18,967 bases of DNA from Sulfurihydrogenibium yellowstonense SS-5 (GCF_000173615.1 NZ_ABZS01000003.1:1-18967); one strand, 5' to 3'; numbered from the stretch's first letter, positions 1-7,535 are shown. Notes: generated by a model from the sequence alone, not told the origin. Translations and numbers: made by a program.

Positions 1-34
1 TTAAAATACTCTGCAGATTTAAAGTGCAGACCCA

Positions 35-547
35 TTGAACGTTAAGGATATTTCGGATTTCATAGATAACACTGTTAAACTTAGGCAGATTGAATCTTTA
101 GACAGTATACAAAAATTAGTAGATACACTTTCAACGTTTACAAACAGCATAGTAAACGCATCTTCAATGATAGGTAAAAAAGTTAAGTATGAAGGAAATC
201 AGACTTATGTATCACAAGGTCAATCATGCATCGAGTTTAAATTAAATGCTCCAGCACAAAATGTAATAGTTTCATTAGTAGATTCTAACGGCAATATAGT
301 TGAACAAAAAGAATTTACAAATTTAAATGGTAATACTATATATCCTTTATCAATAGAAAATCAAAATTTAGCAGATGGTTATTATAAAGTATTAGTATCA
401 GCAAAAGATTCTGCCGGAAATGATGTCCAAGCAACTGTTTACTCAACAGGAATTGTAAACGGTATAATAAAAGATAACGGTAGTTTAAGTGCGAAAATTA
501 ATAATGTCAATGTACCCTTAGATAAAATATTAGAAATAAGTATGTAA
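35..547 (+). CDS. flgD: Flagellar hook assembly scaffold protein FlgD, 5'-truncated
   Basis: FlgD caps the growing hook and is needed for FlgE polymerisation outside the cell. The N-terminal part of this fragment (KDISDFIDNTVKLRQIESL) fits the conserved FlgD segment that follows the DPL motif. The rest (about residues 50-170) is a beta-rich region matching the Ig-like/Tudor part of FlgD, with a motif like DSNGNIVEQKEF and then a GYYKVLVSAKDSAGN strand pair. The TTG at 35 is only the first possible start after an in-frame TAA at 20-22. The true gene must begin upstream, because codons 26-37 already read A-D-P-L, the conserved FlgD motif, and positions 1-24 read L-K-Y-S-A-D-L-K in another frame. 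The gene therefore runs off the left edge with a disrupted frame there. It ends 12 bp before flgE, consistent with one operon. Confidence 0.85.
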   Translation: MNVKDISDFIDNTVKLRQIESLDSIQKLVDTLSTFTNSIVNASSMIGKKVKYEGNQTYVSQGQSCIEFKLNAPAQNVIVSLVDSNGNIVEQKEFTNLNGNTIYPLSIENQNLADGYYKVLVSAKDSAGNDVQATVYSTGIVNGIIKDNGSLSAKINNVNVPLDKILEISM

Positions 548-559
548 AGGAGGGTAGCC

Positions 560-1801
560 ATGCTACAGTCATTTTATACAGCAATAACCGGATTAAACGG
601 AAATCAGCAATGGTTAAATGTGATATCTGATAATATTGCCAATGTTAATACAATTGGTTTTAAATCAGAAAGAGTTACTTTTGAAGATTTAATCGCCCAT
701 AGCTTAACGACTTTTGCTAACAATACACCTAAAAATACAGAAATTGGTGGCGGGTCTTTCATTGCCCTTACTACAAAAGACTTTTCACAAGGTTCTTTTA
801 TGAATACAAACTCTCCAACAGACCTTGCATTAGATGGAGAAGGATTTTTTATGGTTAAAGATAATCAAGGAACTGTCTATTATACAAGGGCAGGACAGTT
901 TAGATTGAATGCTGACGGAGATTTAGTAAACGTTGACGGAATGAAATTACAAGGATGGACGCTTGATGATAAAGGTAATATTATAGGAGCTTTAGATAAA
1001 ATAAACGTTCCTTATGCTATTAATCCAACAATAACAACAAAAATAAGTCTCGTTGAACCAACAAATTTAGACTCAAGGTCAAATGTTATATCTGCAACTT
1101 TTGACCCAACAGATTCAACCACGTTCAATTATGTAAACTCAATGACTGTTTATGATTCTCTTGGAAATCCACATACTTTATCTTTCTATTTTCAAAAAAC
1201 GAATGAAAGTTCGACAGGAAGCACTTGGAAAGTTTATGTGTATATGGATAACGATTTAACAACACAAGTAGGAAGTTCAACTCTAAACTTTGATACAAAT
1301 GGAAATTTAACGTCAGGTTCTCCGTTTACATTATCTTTAACTTTAACAAATGGAGCAACTTCTCCACAGTCAATTACTGTTGATGTTTCTAAAATAAAAC
1401 AAGTAGCTTCAGATTTTATATTCTATGCAAATCAAGATGGTTTTGCTAAAGGAGATTTAATCGGGGTTGCTGTTGCTGAAGATGGTATTATAAAAGGTAT
1501 GTATTCAAATGGGAATGTTAAAAATATTGCAAGGCTTGCAGTAGCAACATTTAAAGATAAAGAAATGCTTGTTAGAAAAGGCAATAACTTATACTTACCA
1601 AATACTCAAACATTTACTCCAATTATCACACCAGGAGGAATTTTGAGTAAAGTAAGAAGTGGGTTCTTAGAACTTTCAAACGTTGACATTTCAAGAGAGT
1701 TTATCAACCTTATTACAGCACAAAGAGCATATCAAGCTAACGCAAGAGTTATTACTACAGATGACCAAATACTTCAAGAAGCAATGAATATCAAGAGATA
1801 A
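560..1801 (+). CDS. flgE: Flagellar hook protein FlgE
   Basis: Structural protein of the flagellar hook, exported through the flagellar type III apparatus and polymerised under the FlgD cap. The 413-residue product starts with the rod/hook-family N-terminal helix (FYTAITGLNGNQQWLNVIS, then DNIANVNTIGFK). It continues with the conserved LDGEGFFMV segment near residue 94. Its central region is Ser/Thr/Asn-rich, as expected for the FlgE D2 domain, and it ends with the family C-terminal helix (DISREFINLITAQRAYQANA, then RVITTDDQILQEA). Both terminal helices are the coiled-coil-forming export and assembly regions of axial proteins. The ATG at 560 has a strong Shine-Dalgarno (AAGGAGGG at 547-554) that overlaps the end of flgD. 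The length is normal for FlgE, and nothing is missing. Confidence 0.95.
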   Translation: MLQSFYTAITGLNGNQQWLNVISDNIANVNTIGFKSERVTFEDLIAHSLTTFANNTPKNTEIGGGSFIALTTKDFSQGSFMNTNSPTDLALDGEGFFMVKDNQGTVYYTRAGQFRLNADGDLVNVDGMKLQGWTLDDKGNIIGALDKINVPYAINPTITTKISLVEPTNLDSRSNVISATFDPTDSTTFNYVNSMTVYDSLGNPHTLSFYFQKTNESSTGSTWKVYVYMDNDLTTQVGSSTLNFDTNGNLTSGSPFTLSLTLTNGATSPQSITVDVSKIKQVASDFIFYANQDGFAKGDLIGVAVAEDGIIKGMYSNGNVKNIARLAVATFKDKEMLVRKGNNLYLPNTQTFTPIITPGGILSKVRSGFLELSNVDISREFINLITAQRAYQANARVITTDDQILQEAMNIKR

Positions 1802-1841
1802 AACCATAACAACTCCACACATCACAATAAAGAGGTAGGTA

Positions 1842-2351
1842 ATGGCTGAGGAGAAGGAAAATCAAGAGCAGCAGCAGGAAGAAAAAGGTGGCGGGAAGAA
1901 GAAGTTAATCATTATATTGATCCCTGTCTTGTTATTAGTATTGGGCGGTGGAGGTTTTTTTGCATATAAAACTTTCTTTGCAAAAGAAGAGAAAGAAAAA
2001 CCACCGGAGAAAATTGCAAATGAAATAAAAAAAGCTGAAGAGCAAGGAGTAGAGTTAGAAGTTGGAACTTTTGTAGCAAACTTGGCTGATAAAGATGCAG
2101 ATAGATATATAAAAGTTACTATAGTTATGGAAGTTCAAGATGAGAAAGTAAAGGAAGAGGCTACAAAAAGGATGCCTCAGATAAAAGATGCAATTAATAC
2201 ACTATTATTCACAAAAACAAGCGAAGAACTAAAATCACCGGAAGGAATCGAAAAACTTAAAGAAGAGATAATTAGAAGAACAAATGCTATTTTACCCCTT
2301 GGTGGAGTTAAAGATGTCTACTTTACAGAATTCATAATACAAACAAGCTAA
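1842..2351 (+). CDS. fliL: Flagellar basal body-associated protein FliL
   Basis: FliL is a single-pass inner-membrane protein that associates with the stator units around the basal body. The 169-residue product has a short, very hydrophilic cytoplasmic head (Glu/Gln/Lys-rich, with GGGKKK) and then one membrane segment at about residues 22-46 (LIIILIPVLLLVLGGGGFF). After a charged linker comes a periplasmic domain of about 100 residues with the FliL pattern: a strand reading VANLADKDADRYIKVTIVME, then helix-rich sequence, and a C-terminal VKDVYFTEFIIQ strand. The ATG at 1842 is preceded by GAGGT at a suitable distance. It lies 40 bp after flgE and 15 bp before fliN, in a standard flagellar gene order. 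Confidence 0.92.
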   Translation: MAEEKENQEQQQEEKGGGKKKLIIILIPVLLLVLGGGGFFAYKTFFAKEEKEKPPEKIANEIKKAEEQGVELEVGTFVANLADKDADRYIKVTIVMEVQDEKVKEEATKRMPQIKDAINTLLFTKTSEELKSPEGIEKLKEEIIRRTNAILPLGGVKDVYFTEFIIQTS

Positions 2352-2366
2352 GTTGGAGAATATATT

Positions 2367-2630
2367 ATGCATGAGGATATGGAAGTAGATGGGATATATA
2401 AAAAAATTAGCTTAATAAAAGATATAAATATACCTATTGTAATAGAACTGGCAAGTTTAAAAAAGAATTTTGAGTTTTTGCTTAACTTAAAAGAGGGTGA
2501 CATTATAGACCTTGAAAAGAACATTGAAGATTTTGTAAATATATATTTTTCAAATGAAAAAGCAGGATTTGGTGAACTTGTTAATGTAAACGGAAAGTAC
2601 GGGGCAAGATTAGTAGATTTAATAAAATGA
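2367..2630 (+). CDS. fliN: Small FliN-type C-ring protein (SpoA/FliMN-C domain)
   Basis: FliN forms the lower part of the flagellar switch complex (C-ring), where it helps export and rotational switching. The 87-residue product consists of almost nothing but the SpoA-type domain. After about 18 leader residues it reads INIPIVIELASLKKNFEFLL, then a turn KEGDIIDLEKNIEDFVNIYF, then GELVNVNGKYGARLVDLI. This order (first strand, the L-KEGDIIDL turn, the FGE-VNVNGKYGARL-DI finish) is the family signature. FliN proteins commonly carry an additional N-terminal region, which is absent here. The ATG at 2367 has GGAG upstream. The stop overlaps the fliO start in an ATGA, suggesting coupled translation. 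A longer fliM/fliN gene could exist elsewhere in the genome. The family call is firm, and the exact fliN name is likely from context. Confidence 0.82.
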   Translation: MHEDMEVDGIYKKISLIKDINIPIVIELASLKKNFEFLLNLKEGDIIDLEKNIEDFVNIYFSNEKAGFGELVNVNGKYGARLVDLIK

Positions 2631-2905
2631 TAGATTTTTCAATAATTTTTAAGTTAATTTTATCTTTGTTAATATTAATTGGGACACTATATGGGCTTTT
2701 ATTTTTTCTTAAAAAATATTCAATACCATTTAGCAAATCCGGTCAAGAAGATATAAAAATCAGAGATGTTAAATTTATTTCCAAGGACATAGGCTTAGTT
2801 ACAATCGAGTTTGATAATAAAATATTTCTACTTGCATTTCAGAATGGTAAAATAGAAAAAATCAGTGAAAAAGAAATTACTCAAAATCTTGAGCATAAAG
2901 AATAG
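2627..2905 (+). CDS. fliO: Flagellar biosynthesis protein FliO
   Basis: FliO is a small membrane protein that assists assembly of the FliP ring of the flagellar export gate. The 92-residue product has one strong N-terminal membrane segment at about residues 5-28 (IIFKLILSLLILIGTLYGLL). A Lys-rich boundary and a small soluble beta domain follow (IKIRDVKFISKDIGLVTIEF, then FLLAFQNGKIEKIS), which is the usual FliO architecture. Sequence conservation in this family is weak, so the call rests on topology, size and its position between fliN and fliP. It starts in the ATGA overlap with fliN. Unlike the rest of the cluster, it is followed by a gap of more than 300 bp before the recognisable start of FliP. 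Confidence 0.8.
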   Translation: MIDFSIIFKLILSLLILIGTLYGLLFFLKKYSIPFSKSGQEDIKIRDVKFISKDIGLVTIEFDNKIFLLAFQNGKIEKISEKEITQNLEHKE

Positions 2906-2970
2906 ATTAAAAAATAAAAATCTTGTGATATATCAGGTGAGAAATTGGGAATTTTTATAGAACCAAAACA

Positions 2971-3000
2971 GAAATCCTTAGGACATTGTCCTCTATATGA
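2971..3000 (-). repeat. Degraded type-A arm of the hairpin repeat
   Basis: Reads GAAATCCTTAGGAC, loop ATT, GTCCTCTATATGA. It aligns with the reverse complement of the first arm of the intact repeat (GAGATCCTTCGGAC, loop, GTCCTCAGGATGA) and keeps the inner GGAC/GTCC stem. The outer stem has decayed (TATAT in place of AGGAT). Confidence 0.65.
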
Positions 3001-3080
3001 CATGACAGACAGGAAAGTTAAAAGTAAAAGATACACATTTCTAAAGCCGGAAAAGATTCTCCTTCCTTGGTATTACAACG

Positions 3081-3106
3081 TCATTCTGAGCATAGCAAAG
3101 AATCTA
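3081..3106 (-). repeat. Degraded type-B arm of the hairpin repeat
   Basis: Reads TCATTCTGAGCATAGCAAAG then AATCTA. It matches the reverse complement of the second arm of the intact copies (TCATTCTGAGCGAAGCGAAG then AATCTC) with three differences. The outer ATTCT/AGAAT stem is kept. The following T-rich stretch to about 3120 resembles the interior of the element. The translated frame (VILSIAKNLPFFYSKK) resembles what copies at 11765 and 16994 would encode. Confidence 0.75.
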
Positions 3107-3223
3107 CCCTTTTTTTATTCAAAAAAAACATTAAAATATTTAAATTTTCAGCTTAATAATAATCACGATATAACAAACAAAATAATACCTCCTTCTGAAG
3201 CCAGAAAAAAATCTTACAATATT

Positions 3224-3961
3224 TTGAATTTCTCGCACAATTTATATTTCATAATATCTATAATCATTGTTTTAACGCTTTTAAACTTTTCTTTTTCTTA
3301 TGCTGATACATTTTCAGAGACCTTGGCCGGATTTAACCGTTTAGATACAACCCTAAAAATTTTATTACTAATTACAATCATAAGCATAGCACCAGCATTA
3401 TTGATAAGCGTTACTGCCTTTGTAAGAATTGTTATAGTATTATCATTGTTAAGACATGCTCTTGGTATTCCAACGGCACCGCCAAACCAAGTAATAGTAG
3501 GTCTTGCACTTTTTTTAACCATTTTTGTAATGAAACCAACTTTCGAAAAAATAAATGAAGTTAGTATTTCTCCATATTTAAAGAAGCAGATATCTGATAT
3601 ACAAGCAATAGAAAACGCAAAAGAGCCTTTAAAAGAGTTTATGCTAAAAAACACAAGAAAAGAAGATTTAAAACTATTTTTAGATTTAGCCAATGAAAAA
3701 CCATTATCTCCAAAAGATATCAGTATTTCAACCTTGATTCCGGCTTTCATGATAAGCGAAATTAAAACTGCCTTTGAAATTGTTTTTATAATATACTTAC
3801 CATTTCTTGTTATAGATTTTATAGTTGCAAGCATCTTGATGTCCATGGGTATGATGATGATACCGCCGATGTTTATATCATTACCTTTTAAGCTTATGCT
3901 GTTTGTCCTTGCAGATGGCTTTGAACTTTTAGTCAAAGCTCTTGTTAGCAGTTATAAGTAG
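3224..3961 (+). CDS. fliP: Flagellar export gate protein FliP
   Basis: FliP forms the pentameric core of the flagellar type III export gate together with FliQ and FliR. From the TTG at 3224 the product is 245 residues, the usual FliP length. It begins with a cleavable-type signal (hydrophobic residues 7-20, ending FSFSYA at about 22-27), as FliP typically does. Family hallmarks follow: a membrane segment with TAFVRIVIVLSLLRHALG (about 64-81), then PPNQVIVGLALFLTIFVM (86-103), a hydrophilic periplasmic loop (about 105-165), and two C-terminal membrane segments with the MGMMMIPP stretch near 198-205. No good Shine-Dalgarno precedes TTG 3224. A better-placed AGGTGA precedes TTG 2945, which would give 338 residues with a repeat-derived extension. 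The 3224 start is preferred because of length and signal position. Translation could come by readthrough from upstream. Family call certain, start uncertain. Confidence 0.9.
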   Translation: MNFSHNLYFIISIIIVLTLLNFSFSYADTFSETLAGFNRLDTTLKILLLITIISIAPALLISVTAFVRIVIVLSLLRHALGIPTAPPNQVIVGLALFLTIFVMKPTFEKINEVSISPYLKKQISDIQAIENAKEPLKEFMLKNTRKEDLKLFLDLANEKPLSPKDISISTLIPAFMISEIKTAFEIVFIIYLPFLVIDFIVASILMSMGMMMIPPMFISLPFKLMLFVLADGFELLVKALVSSYK

Positions 3962-3975
3962 TGAGAGGTGCAATC

Positions 3976-4245
3976 ATGACGATAGATATGGCAGTTAATT
4001 TAACATCTGAAATGTTTAAAATTGCTATTTTAGTTGGCGGTCCGGTAATTTTAATAACCTTCATTGTTGGACTTTTGATTAGTATATTCCAAGCTGCAAC
4101 ACAGATAAACGAAATGACTATAACATTTGTTCCAAAAATCATCGCGGCGGTGATAGGTTTAATCATTTTTGGCTCATGGATGACAACAAAGTTAGTTGAT
4201 TATACAAAAGAAGTATTGATGATGATCTTTAAGATTGTACAATGA
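3976..4245 (+). CDS. fliQ: Flagellar export gate protein FliQ
   Basis: FliQ is the two-helix membrane subunit that packs around FliP and FliR in the flagellar export gate. From ATG 3976 the product is 89 residues, the standard FliQ length. It starts MTIDMAVNLTSEMFKIAILV and continues GGPVILITFIVGLLISIFQA, then ATQINEMTITFVPKII, which is the highly conserved FliQ core. Two membrane hairpin helices lie at about 14-37 and 52-72. A GTG at 3961, overlapping the fliP stop, would add five residues (VRGAI). It is rejected because GAGAGGT at 3963-3969 lies at the right distance to serve the ATG at 3976. The stop codon is 7 bp before fliR, so translation of the gate genes is closely linked. Confidence 0.95.
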   Translation: MTIDMAVNLTSEMFKIAILVGGPVILITFIVGLLISIFQAATQINEMTITFVPKIIAAVIGLIIFGSWMTTKLVDYTKEVLMMIFKIVQ

Positions 4246-4252
4246 GTGAAAA

Positions 4253-5026
4253 ATGGTACTAATAACACCCGACCAAGCTATAACAGTTGCACTAATATTT
4301 TCAAGAATAATTGCGTTTTTTTTGGCTTTTCCGCTCATTTCATCTCCAATAATTCCTCACAACGTAAAAGTTTTATTAGTTGTTTCTTTTGCTTACTTTA
4401 CAATGCTAAATTTCAATATAAAGTTAGAAATAAAAGAATACGATTTGTTAATATTCCTTACGCTAATTCTAAAAGAAATTTTTATTGGTTTTTCCTTAGG
4501 AATGATAGTTAATATATTTATTGGAGCTTTTTCTTACGCTGCAGAAATAATTAGCTATCTCATGGGGCTAACAGTTTTAAATATATTCAACCCGGCTTTT
4601 GGTCAAACTTCTGTGCTATCCGGATATTTTCTTTTTTTATTTTATCTCTTGTTTTTTATATCCGGAGCTTATCAAATTTTTATAGGAGCTTTGTTTAAAA
4701 GCTTTGAAGTAATCCCTCTTTCTTCTTTTAATATAAATAATGGAGTGTTTGAATTTATCATCAAAAAAAGTTCAGATATTTTTTTACTGTCTTTTCAGAT
4801 GGCATTCCCGTTTATTTTAGTCTTACTTGTATTTAATATAGTTTTGGCATTGGTAAATAGATTGATCCCTCAAATAAACGTTTTTATTGTTGGTCTTCCG
4901 GCACAGATTTTTATTGGATTTGTCATACTCATATTTGCAAGTTCATTAATAATAAGCGTAGGCCTTAACTTTATTGATAAAATGACAAATTATTATTTAA
5001 CTTTAATGAAAATTTTTGGCAGGTAA
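4253..5026 (+). CDS. fliR: Flagellar export gate protein FliR
   Basis: FliR is a multi-spanning inner-membrane protein and completes the FliP-FliQ-FliR gate. The 257-residue product begins with the FliR pattern (LITPDQAITVALIFSRIIAF, then FLAFPLISSPIIPHNVKVLL). It shows about six hydrophobic segments and keeps the conserved region LKEIFIGFSLGMIVNIFIGA (about 76-95), followed by a GLTVLNIFNPAFGQTSVLS stretch (about 108-126). The C-terminal part, LVNRLIPQINVFIVGLPAQI (about 203-222), is another FliR hallmark (the IPQ-NVF--GLP motif). Length is normal. The ATG at 4253 is preceded by the weak element GTGAAAA, and flhB starts 3 bp after the stop, so this gene sits in a tightly coupled block. Confidence 0.95.
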   Translation: MVLITPDQAITVALIFSRIIAFFLAFPLISSPIIPHNVKVLLVVSFAYFTMLNFNIKLEIKEYDLLIFLTLILKEIFIGFSLGMIVNIFIGAFSYAAEIISYLMGLTVLNIFNPAFGQTSVLSGYFLFLFYLLFFISGAYQIFIGALFKSFEVIPLSSFNINNGVFEFIIKKSSDIFLLSFQMAFPFILVLLVFNIVLALVNRLIPQINVFIVGLPAQIFIGFVILIFASSLIISVGLNFIDKMTNYYLTLMKIFGR

Positions 5027-5029
5027 AAA

Positions 5030-6082
5030 ATGGCTAAAGACCCACGTAAAACGGAAAAAGCAACCCCGAAACGAAAACAGAAAGCCAGAGAGGAAGGACA
5101 AGTTCTCAAAAGTATGGATGTATCTATTTCTGCATCATTATTTGTCATTTTTATTGTCTTAATATTTTATTTACCTTTTGCATACAAATATCTTGTCGGA
5201 TACTTTAAATATACGTTTTCAAATCCATTATATCTAATTCCAGATAATGGGAGTATGTTTATTTGGTTTACACTTAAAATATTAGCAATCTTAACACTGC
5301 CTGTCATTCTTATTCTTTTTATAGTCGGGATTGCATCAAATGTTATACAGTTTGGTTTTTTATTTACTCTAAAACCTCTTACTCCAAAGCTTGATAAATT
5401 AAATGTTATTTCTGGGATAAAAAGAATATTCTCTTTGACTGTTTTATTTGAGCTAATTAAAAATCTTGCCAAACTAACTGTAGCATTGTTTTTATCTTAT
5501 TTCCTTGTAAAGTATCTATTAAATGACTTTTTAGTTTACATGACAGGCTCCATTAACAATCAAATTTATGTTTTGAGTAAAACGATTATTATCCTTGTAA
5601 TGTCGTTTGCTTTTTTATCTGTACCAATAGCCATCGCCGATTTTCTTTATAGGAGATATGAGTACGAAGAAAATCTTAAAATGACAAAAGATGAAGTTAA
5701 AGAAGAGAGAAAATCCTACGAAGGAAACCCGTTAGTCAAGAGAGAGATTAGAAAAAGAATGAGACAGCTTGCACTAAAAAGGATGATTGCAGAAGTTCCA
5801 AAAGCAGACGTTGTAATCACAAACCCAGAACACTATGCTGTTGCATTAAAGTATGAAAGAGGAAAAATGCATGCACCAAAAGTGATAGCAAAAGGACAAG
5901 ATTTAATAGCCCAAAAGATTAAAGAAGTAGCAAAAGAACATGGCATTAAAATAGTAGAAGACCCACCATTAGCAAGAACATTATACAGTAGTTGCGAAAT
6001 TGGAGATTATATTCCAGAAAATCTCTATGAAGCAGTAGCAAAAATATTAGCAGAAATTTATAAAGCTAAAAAAGTGGTATAA
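5030..6082 (+). CDS. flhB: Flagellar export switch protein FlhB, NPEH variant
   Basis: FlhB is the membrane protein that switches the flagellar export apparatus from rod/hook to filament substrates. It autocleaves in its cytoplasmic C-terminal domain. The 350-residue product opens with the FlhB signature KTEKATPKRKQKAREEGQVLKS. Four membrane regions follow up to about residue 208, then the charged linker (MTKDEVKEERK), and the cytoplasmic domain with KADVVITNPEHYAVALKY. The cleavage motif is normally Asn-Pro-Thr-His. Here it is Asn265-Pro266-Glu267-His268. The catalytic Asn and the Pro are kept, so cleavage may well persist. The C-terminal subdomain (VEDPPLARTLYSSCEIGDYI) is intact. The start lies 3 bp after fliR and a GGCAGG stretch provides a weak ribosome binding site. 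Confidence 0.96.
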   Translation: MAKDPRKTEKATPKRKQKAREEGQVLKSMDVSISASLFVIFIVLIFYLPFAYKYLVGYFKYTFSNPLYLIPDNGSMFIWFTLKILAILTLPVILILFIVGIASNVIQFGFLFTLKPLTPKLDKLNVISGIKRIFSLTVLFELIKNLAKLTVALFLSYFLVKYLLNDFLVYMTGSINNQIYVLSKTIIILVMSFAFLSVPIAIADFLYRRYEYEENLKMTKDEVKEERKSYEGNPLVKREIRKRMRQLALKRMIAEVPKADVVITNPEHYAVALKYERGKMHAPKVIAKGQDLIAQKIKEVAKEHGIKIVEDPPLARTLYSSCEIGDYIPENLYEAVAKILAEIYKAKKVV

Positions 6083-6119
6083 TAATGATAGATAAATGTT
6101 TTTTTAATGTGGAGGCATT

Positions 6120-7535
6120 ATGAATCTTAAATCAATAAAAGCCCTTTTTTTATTTATTTTATTTGTAATTAATTTCTCCTTTGCGCAAGTAAGCATTAAA
6201 CCAGGCGAAATATCATATATAGAAGTTCAGTATAACAATACATTAGTAGCCGGAGAAACATATAATATAACCTTAAAATTTACAGATGCTTTTGGAAACC
6301 CATCTAACAATTTTGGTCTTGCATCAAAGATAAAAGCAGTATCTAATGGCCTTGAAATTAGTAAATCTGAGATTTATCCGGGGGATATAAAAAACGGGGA
6401 AACCATTATTACAGTTAAAGGAAAAAAGGCCGGTTTTTATAGCTTAACATTTTTTTTGGATGAAAAACCACTGATTCTTAAAGTTTTACCACTTGAAGCC
6501 TTAACATCATCTATGAATTTTAGAGTAATAAACAATAAAGCAGAAATAGCAGTAATAGAATCTAAGGATAGTTATTTACCCGGTTATCCGTATGAAATAA
6601 GAATAAGCTTTTTTGATAGAGAGGGAAATCCGGTATTAGAAAAATCGCATATCAACCAAACATTCCTTATTAATGCCAATGGAAGCACTAAAGAAGTAAA
6701 TGTAAATGATTTTAATGGAAATGTGTACAAATTTGATATACTACCTTTTACAGTTGAAGATTTTAACATTGTTGTTCAGGATAAATCTAACAAAAACATC
6801 TTGGCGTCAAAAACTATAAAGCCTGAGATACAAACCATAGGAAAAATTGAGGTAATTGCTCCATCAGAAACTGAAGCCGGAAAACCATTTACTCTAGAAA
6901 TAAAAGTTTATGATACTCAAGGTAGATTAATAAAAGTATATGATAAAATCGGCAAAGATATAAAACTAAAAGTTAATGGCTCCGGAAGAATAATTCCTGA
7001 TATAATTCCAAAAGAAGCGTTTGTTGAAGGTGTAGCCCAAATTCAAGCTATTTATACAAAAAGTGAAACAATCAATATAGAGCCTGTAATTCTTGGATTG
7101 AATACAAGCATTGATGTAGAAAAAAAGACTCAAAAAGAAGAGAAAAAAATAGTAGAGCAACCTAAAAAGGAACAAGAATTGCCAACAGAAAAAAAATCTG
7201 AACAAATACCGGAGAAAAAAGAAAAGAAAACCACCGCTATAAAATTAAAATTTCCATTAGAACTTGGAATAATTAGCAAAGTAAACCTAATATCTTCAAA
7301 AGAAAGTAATTTTATATATAAGATTTACTTTTCAAAGAGAAATTTAGAGTATGAAGTAAGAAACTATGAAAAAGATATTTTTATAGGAAAAGAAAATATA
7401 GGAAAACTAAACTTCGTTGAAGATAAAGACCATAACATAGTTTTAAATATATCTTTGAAAGATGATTATACAGCAGAAGCTTCATTGTTAAAGGATTCAA
7501 AAAATACTATTGAAGTTAAGGTTGTAGAAAAATGA
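6120..7535 (+). CDS. Secreted multi-domain Ig-like protein of unknown function (paralog 1)
   Basis: I do not recognise a named family. The 471-residue product has a Sec signal peptide (KALFLFILFVINFSFA, cleavage likely after Ala22). About three beta-rich, Ig/filamin-like repeats span roughly residues 25-330. Each has a phrase such as FTDAFGNP, FFDREGNP or VYDTQGRL. The third carries LIKVYDKIGKDIKLKVNGSG then R-IIPDII. A Lys/Glu/Pro-rich linker (about 335-372) leads to a C-terminal beta-rich domain of about 95 residues that could be AMIN-like, though that is tentative. It should be periplasmic or surface-exposed. ATG 6120 has a strong GGAGG (6111-6115). It follows flhB by 37 bp and overlaps the next gene in an ATGA. 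A full-length paralog lies at 10302-11702 with the same order of parts. A flagellar or envelope role is suggested only by position. Confidence 0.8.
   Translation: MNLKSIKALFLFILFVINFSFAQVSIKPGEISYIEVQYNNTLVAGETYNITLKFTDAFGNPSNNFGLASKIKAVSNGLEISKSEIYPGDIKNGETIITVKGKKAGFYSLTFFLDEKPLILKVLPLEALTSSMNFRVINNKAEIAVIESKDSYLPGYPYEIRISFFDREGNPVLEKSHINQTFLINANGSTKEVNVNDFNGNVYKFDILPFTVEDFNIVVQDKSNKNILASKTIKPEIQTIGKIEVIAPSETEAGKPFTLEIKVYDTQGRLIKVYDKIGKDIKLKVNGSGRIIPDIIPKEAFVEGVAQIQAIYTKSETINIEPVILGLNTSIDVEKKTQKEEKKIVEQPKKEQELPTEKKSEQIPEKKEKKTTAIKLKFPLELGIISKVNLISSKESNFIYKIYFSKRNLEYEVRNYEKDIFIGKENIGKLNFVEDKDHNIVLNISLKDDYTAEASLLKDSKNTIEVKVVEK

Larger units (their letters stand above)
2906..3223 (+). other. 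fliO-fliP spacer holding repeat remnants; open in frame with fliP
   Basis: This 318-bp stretch interrupts an otherwise tightly packed operon. It contains a Shine-Dalgarno-like AGGTGA (2935-2940) followed at short spacing by TTG (2945), and an in-frame ATG at 3002. From 2945 the frame stays open into fliP, which would add 93 residues. Those residues do not resemble any FliP N-terminus. They are low in hydrophobic segments, and part of them (VILSIAKNLPFF) matches the peptide that intact copies of the window's repeat would encode (VILSEAKNL...FF). Two degraded repeat arms lie inside, at 2971-3000 and 3081-3106. The stretch is best read as repeat-derived spacer that happens to be open. Whether ribosomes start at 2945 and read through is undecided. 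Confidence 0.6.

Noticed and set aside
3298-3936. Minus-strand open frame of 212 residues opposite fliP
   Set aside because: An antisense shadow of fliP with unusual composition. fliP carries clear family motifs on the plus strand.
3961-3975. GTG start for fliQ overlapping the fliP stop
   Set aside because: The ATG at 3976 gives the standard 89 residues and has a well-placed GAGAGGT, which lies inside the longer version.
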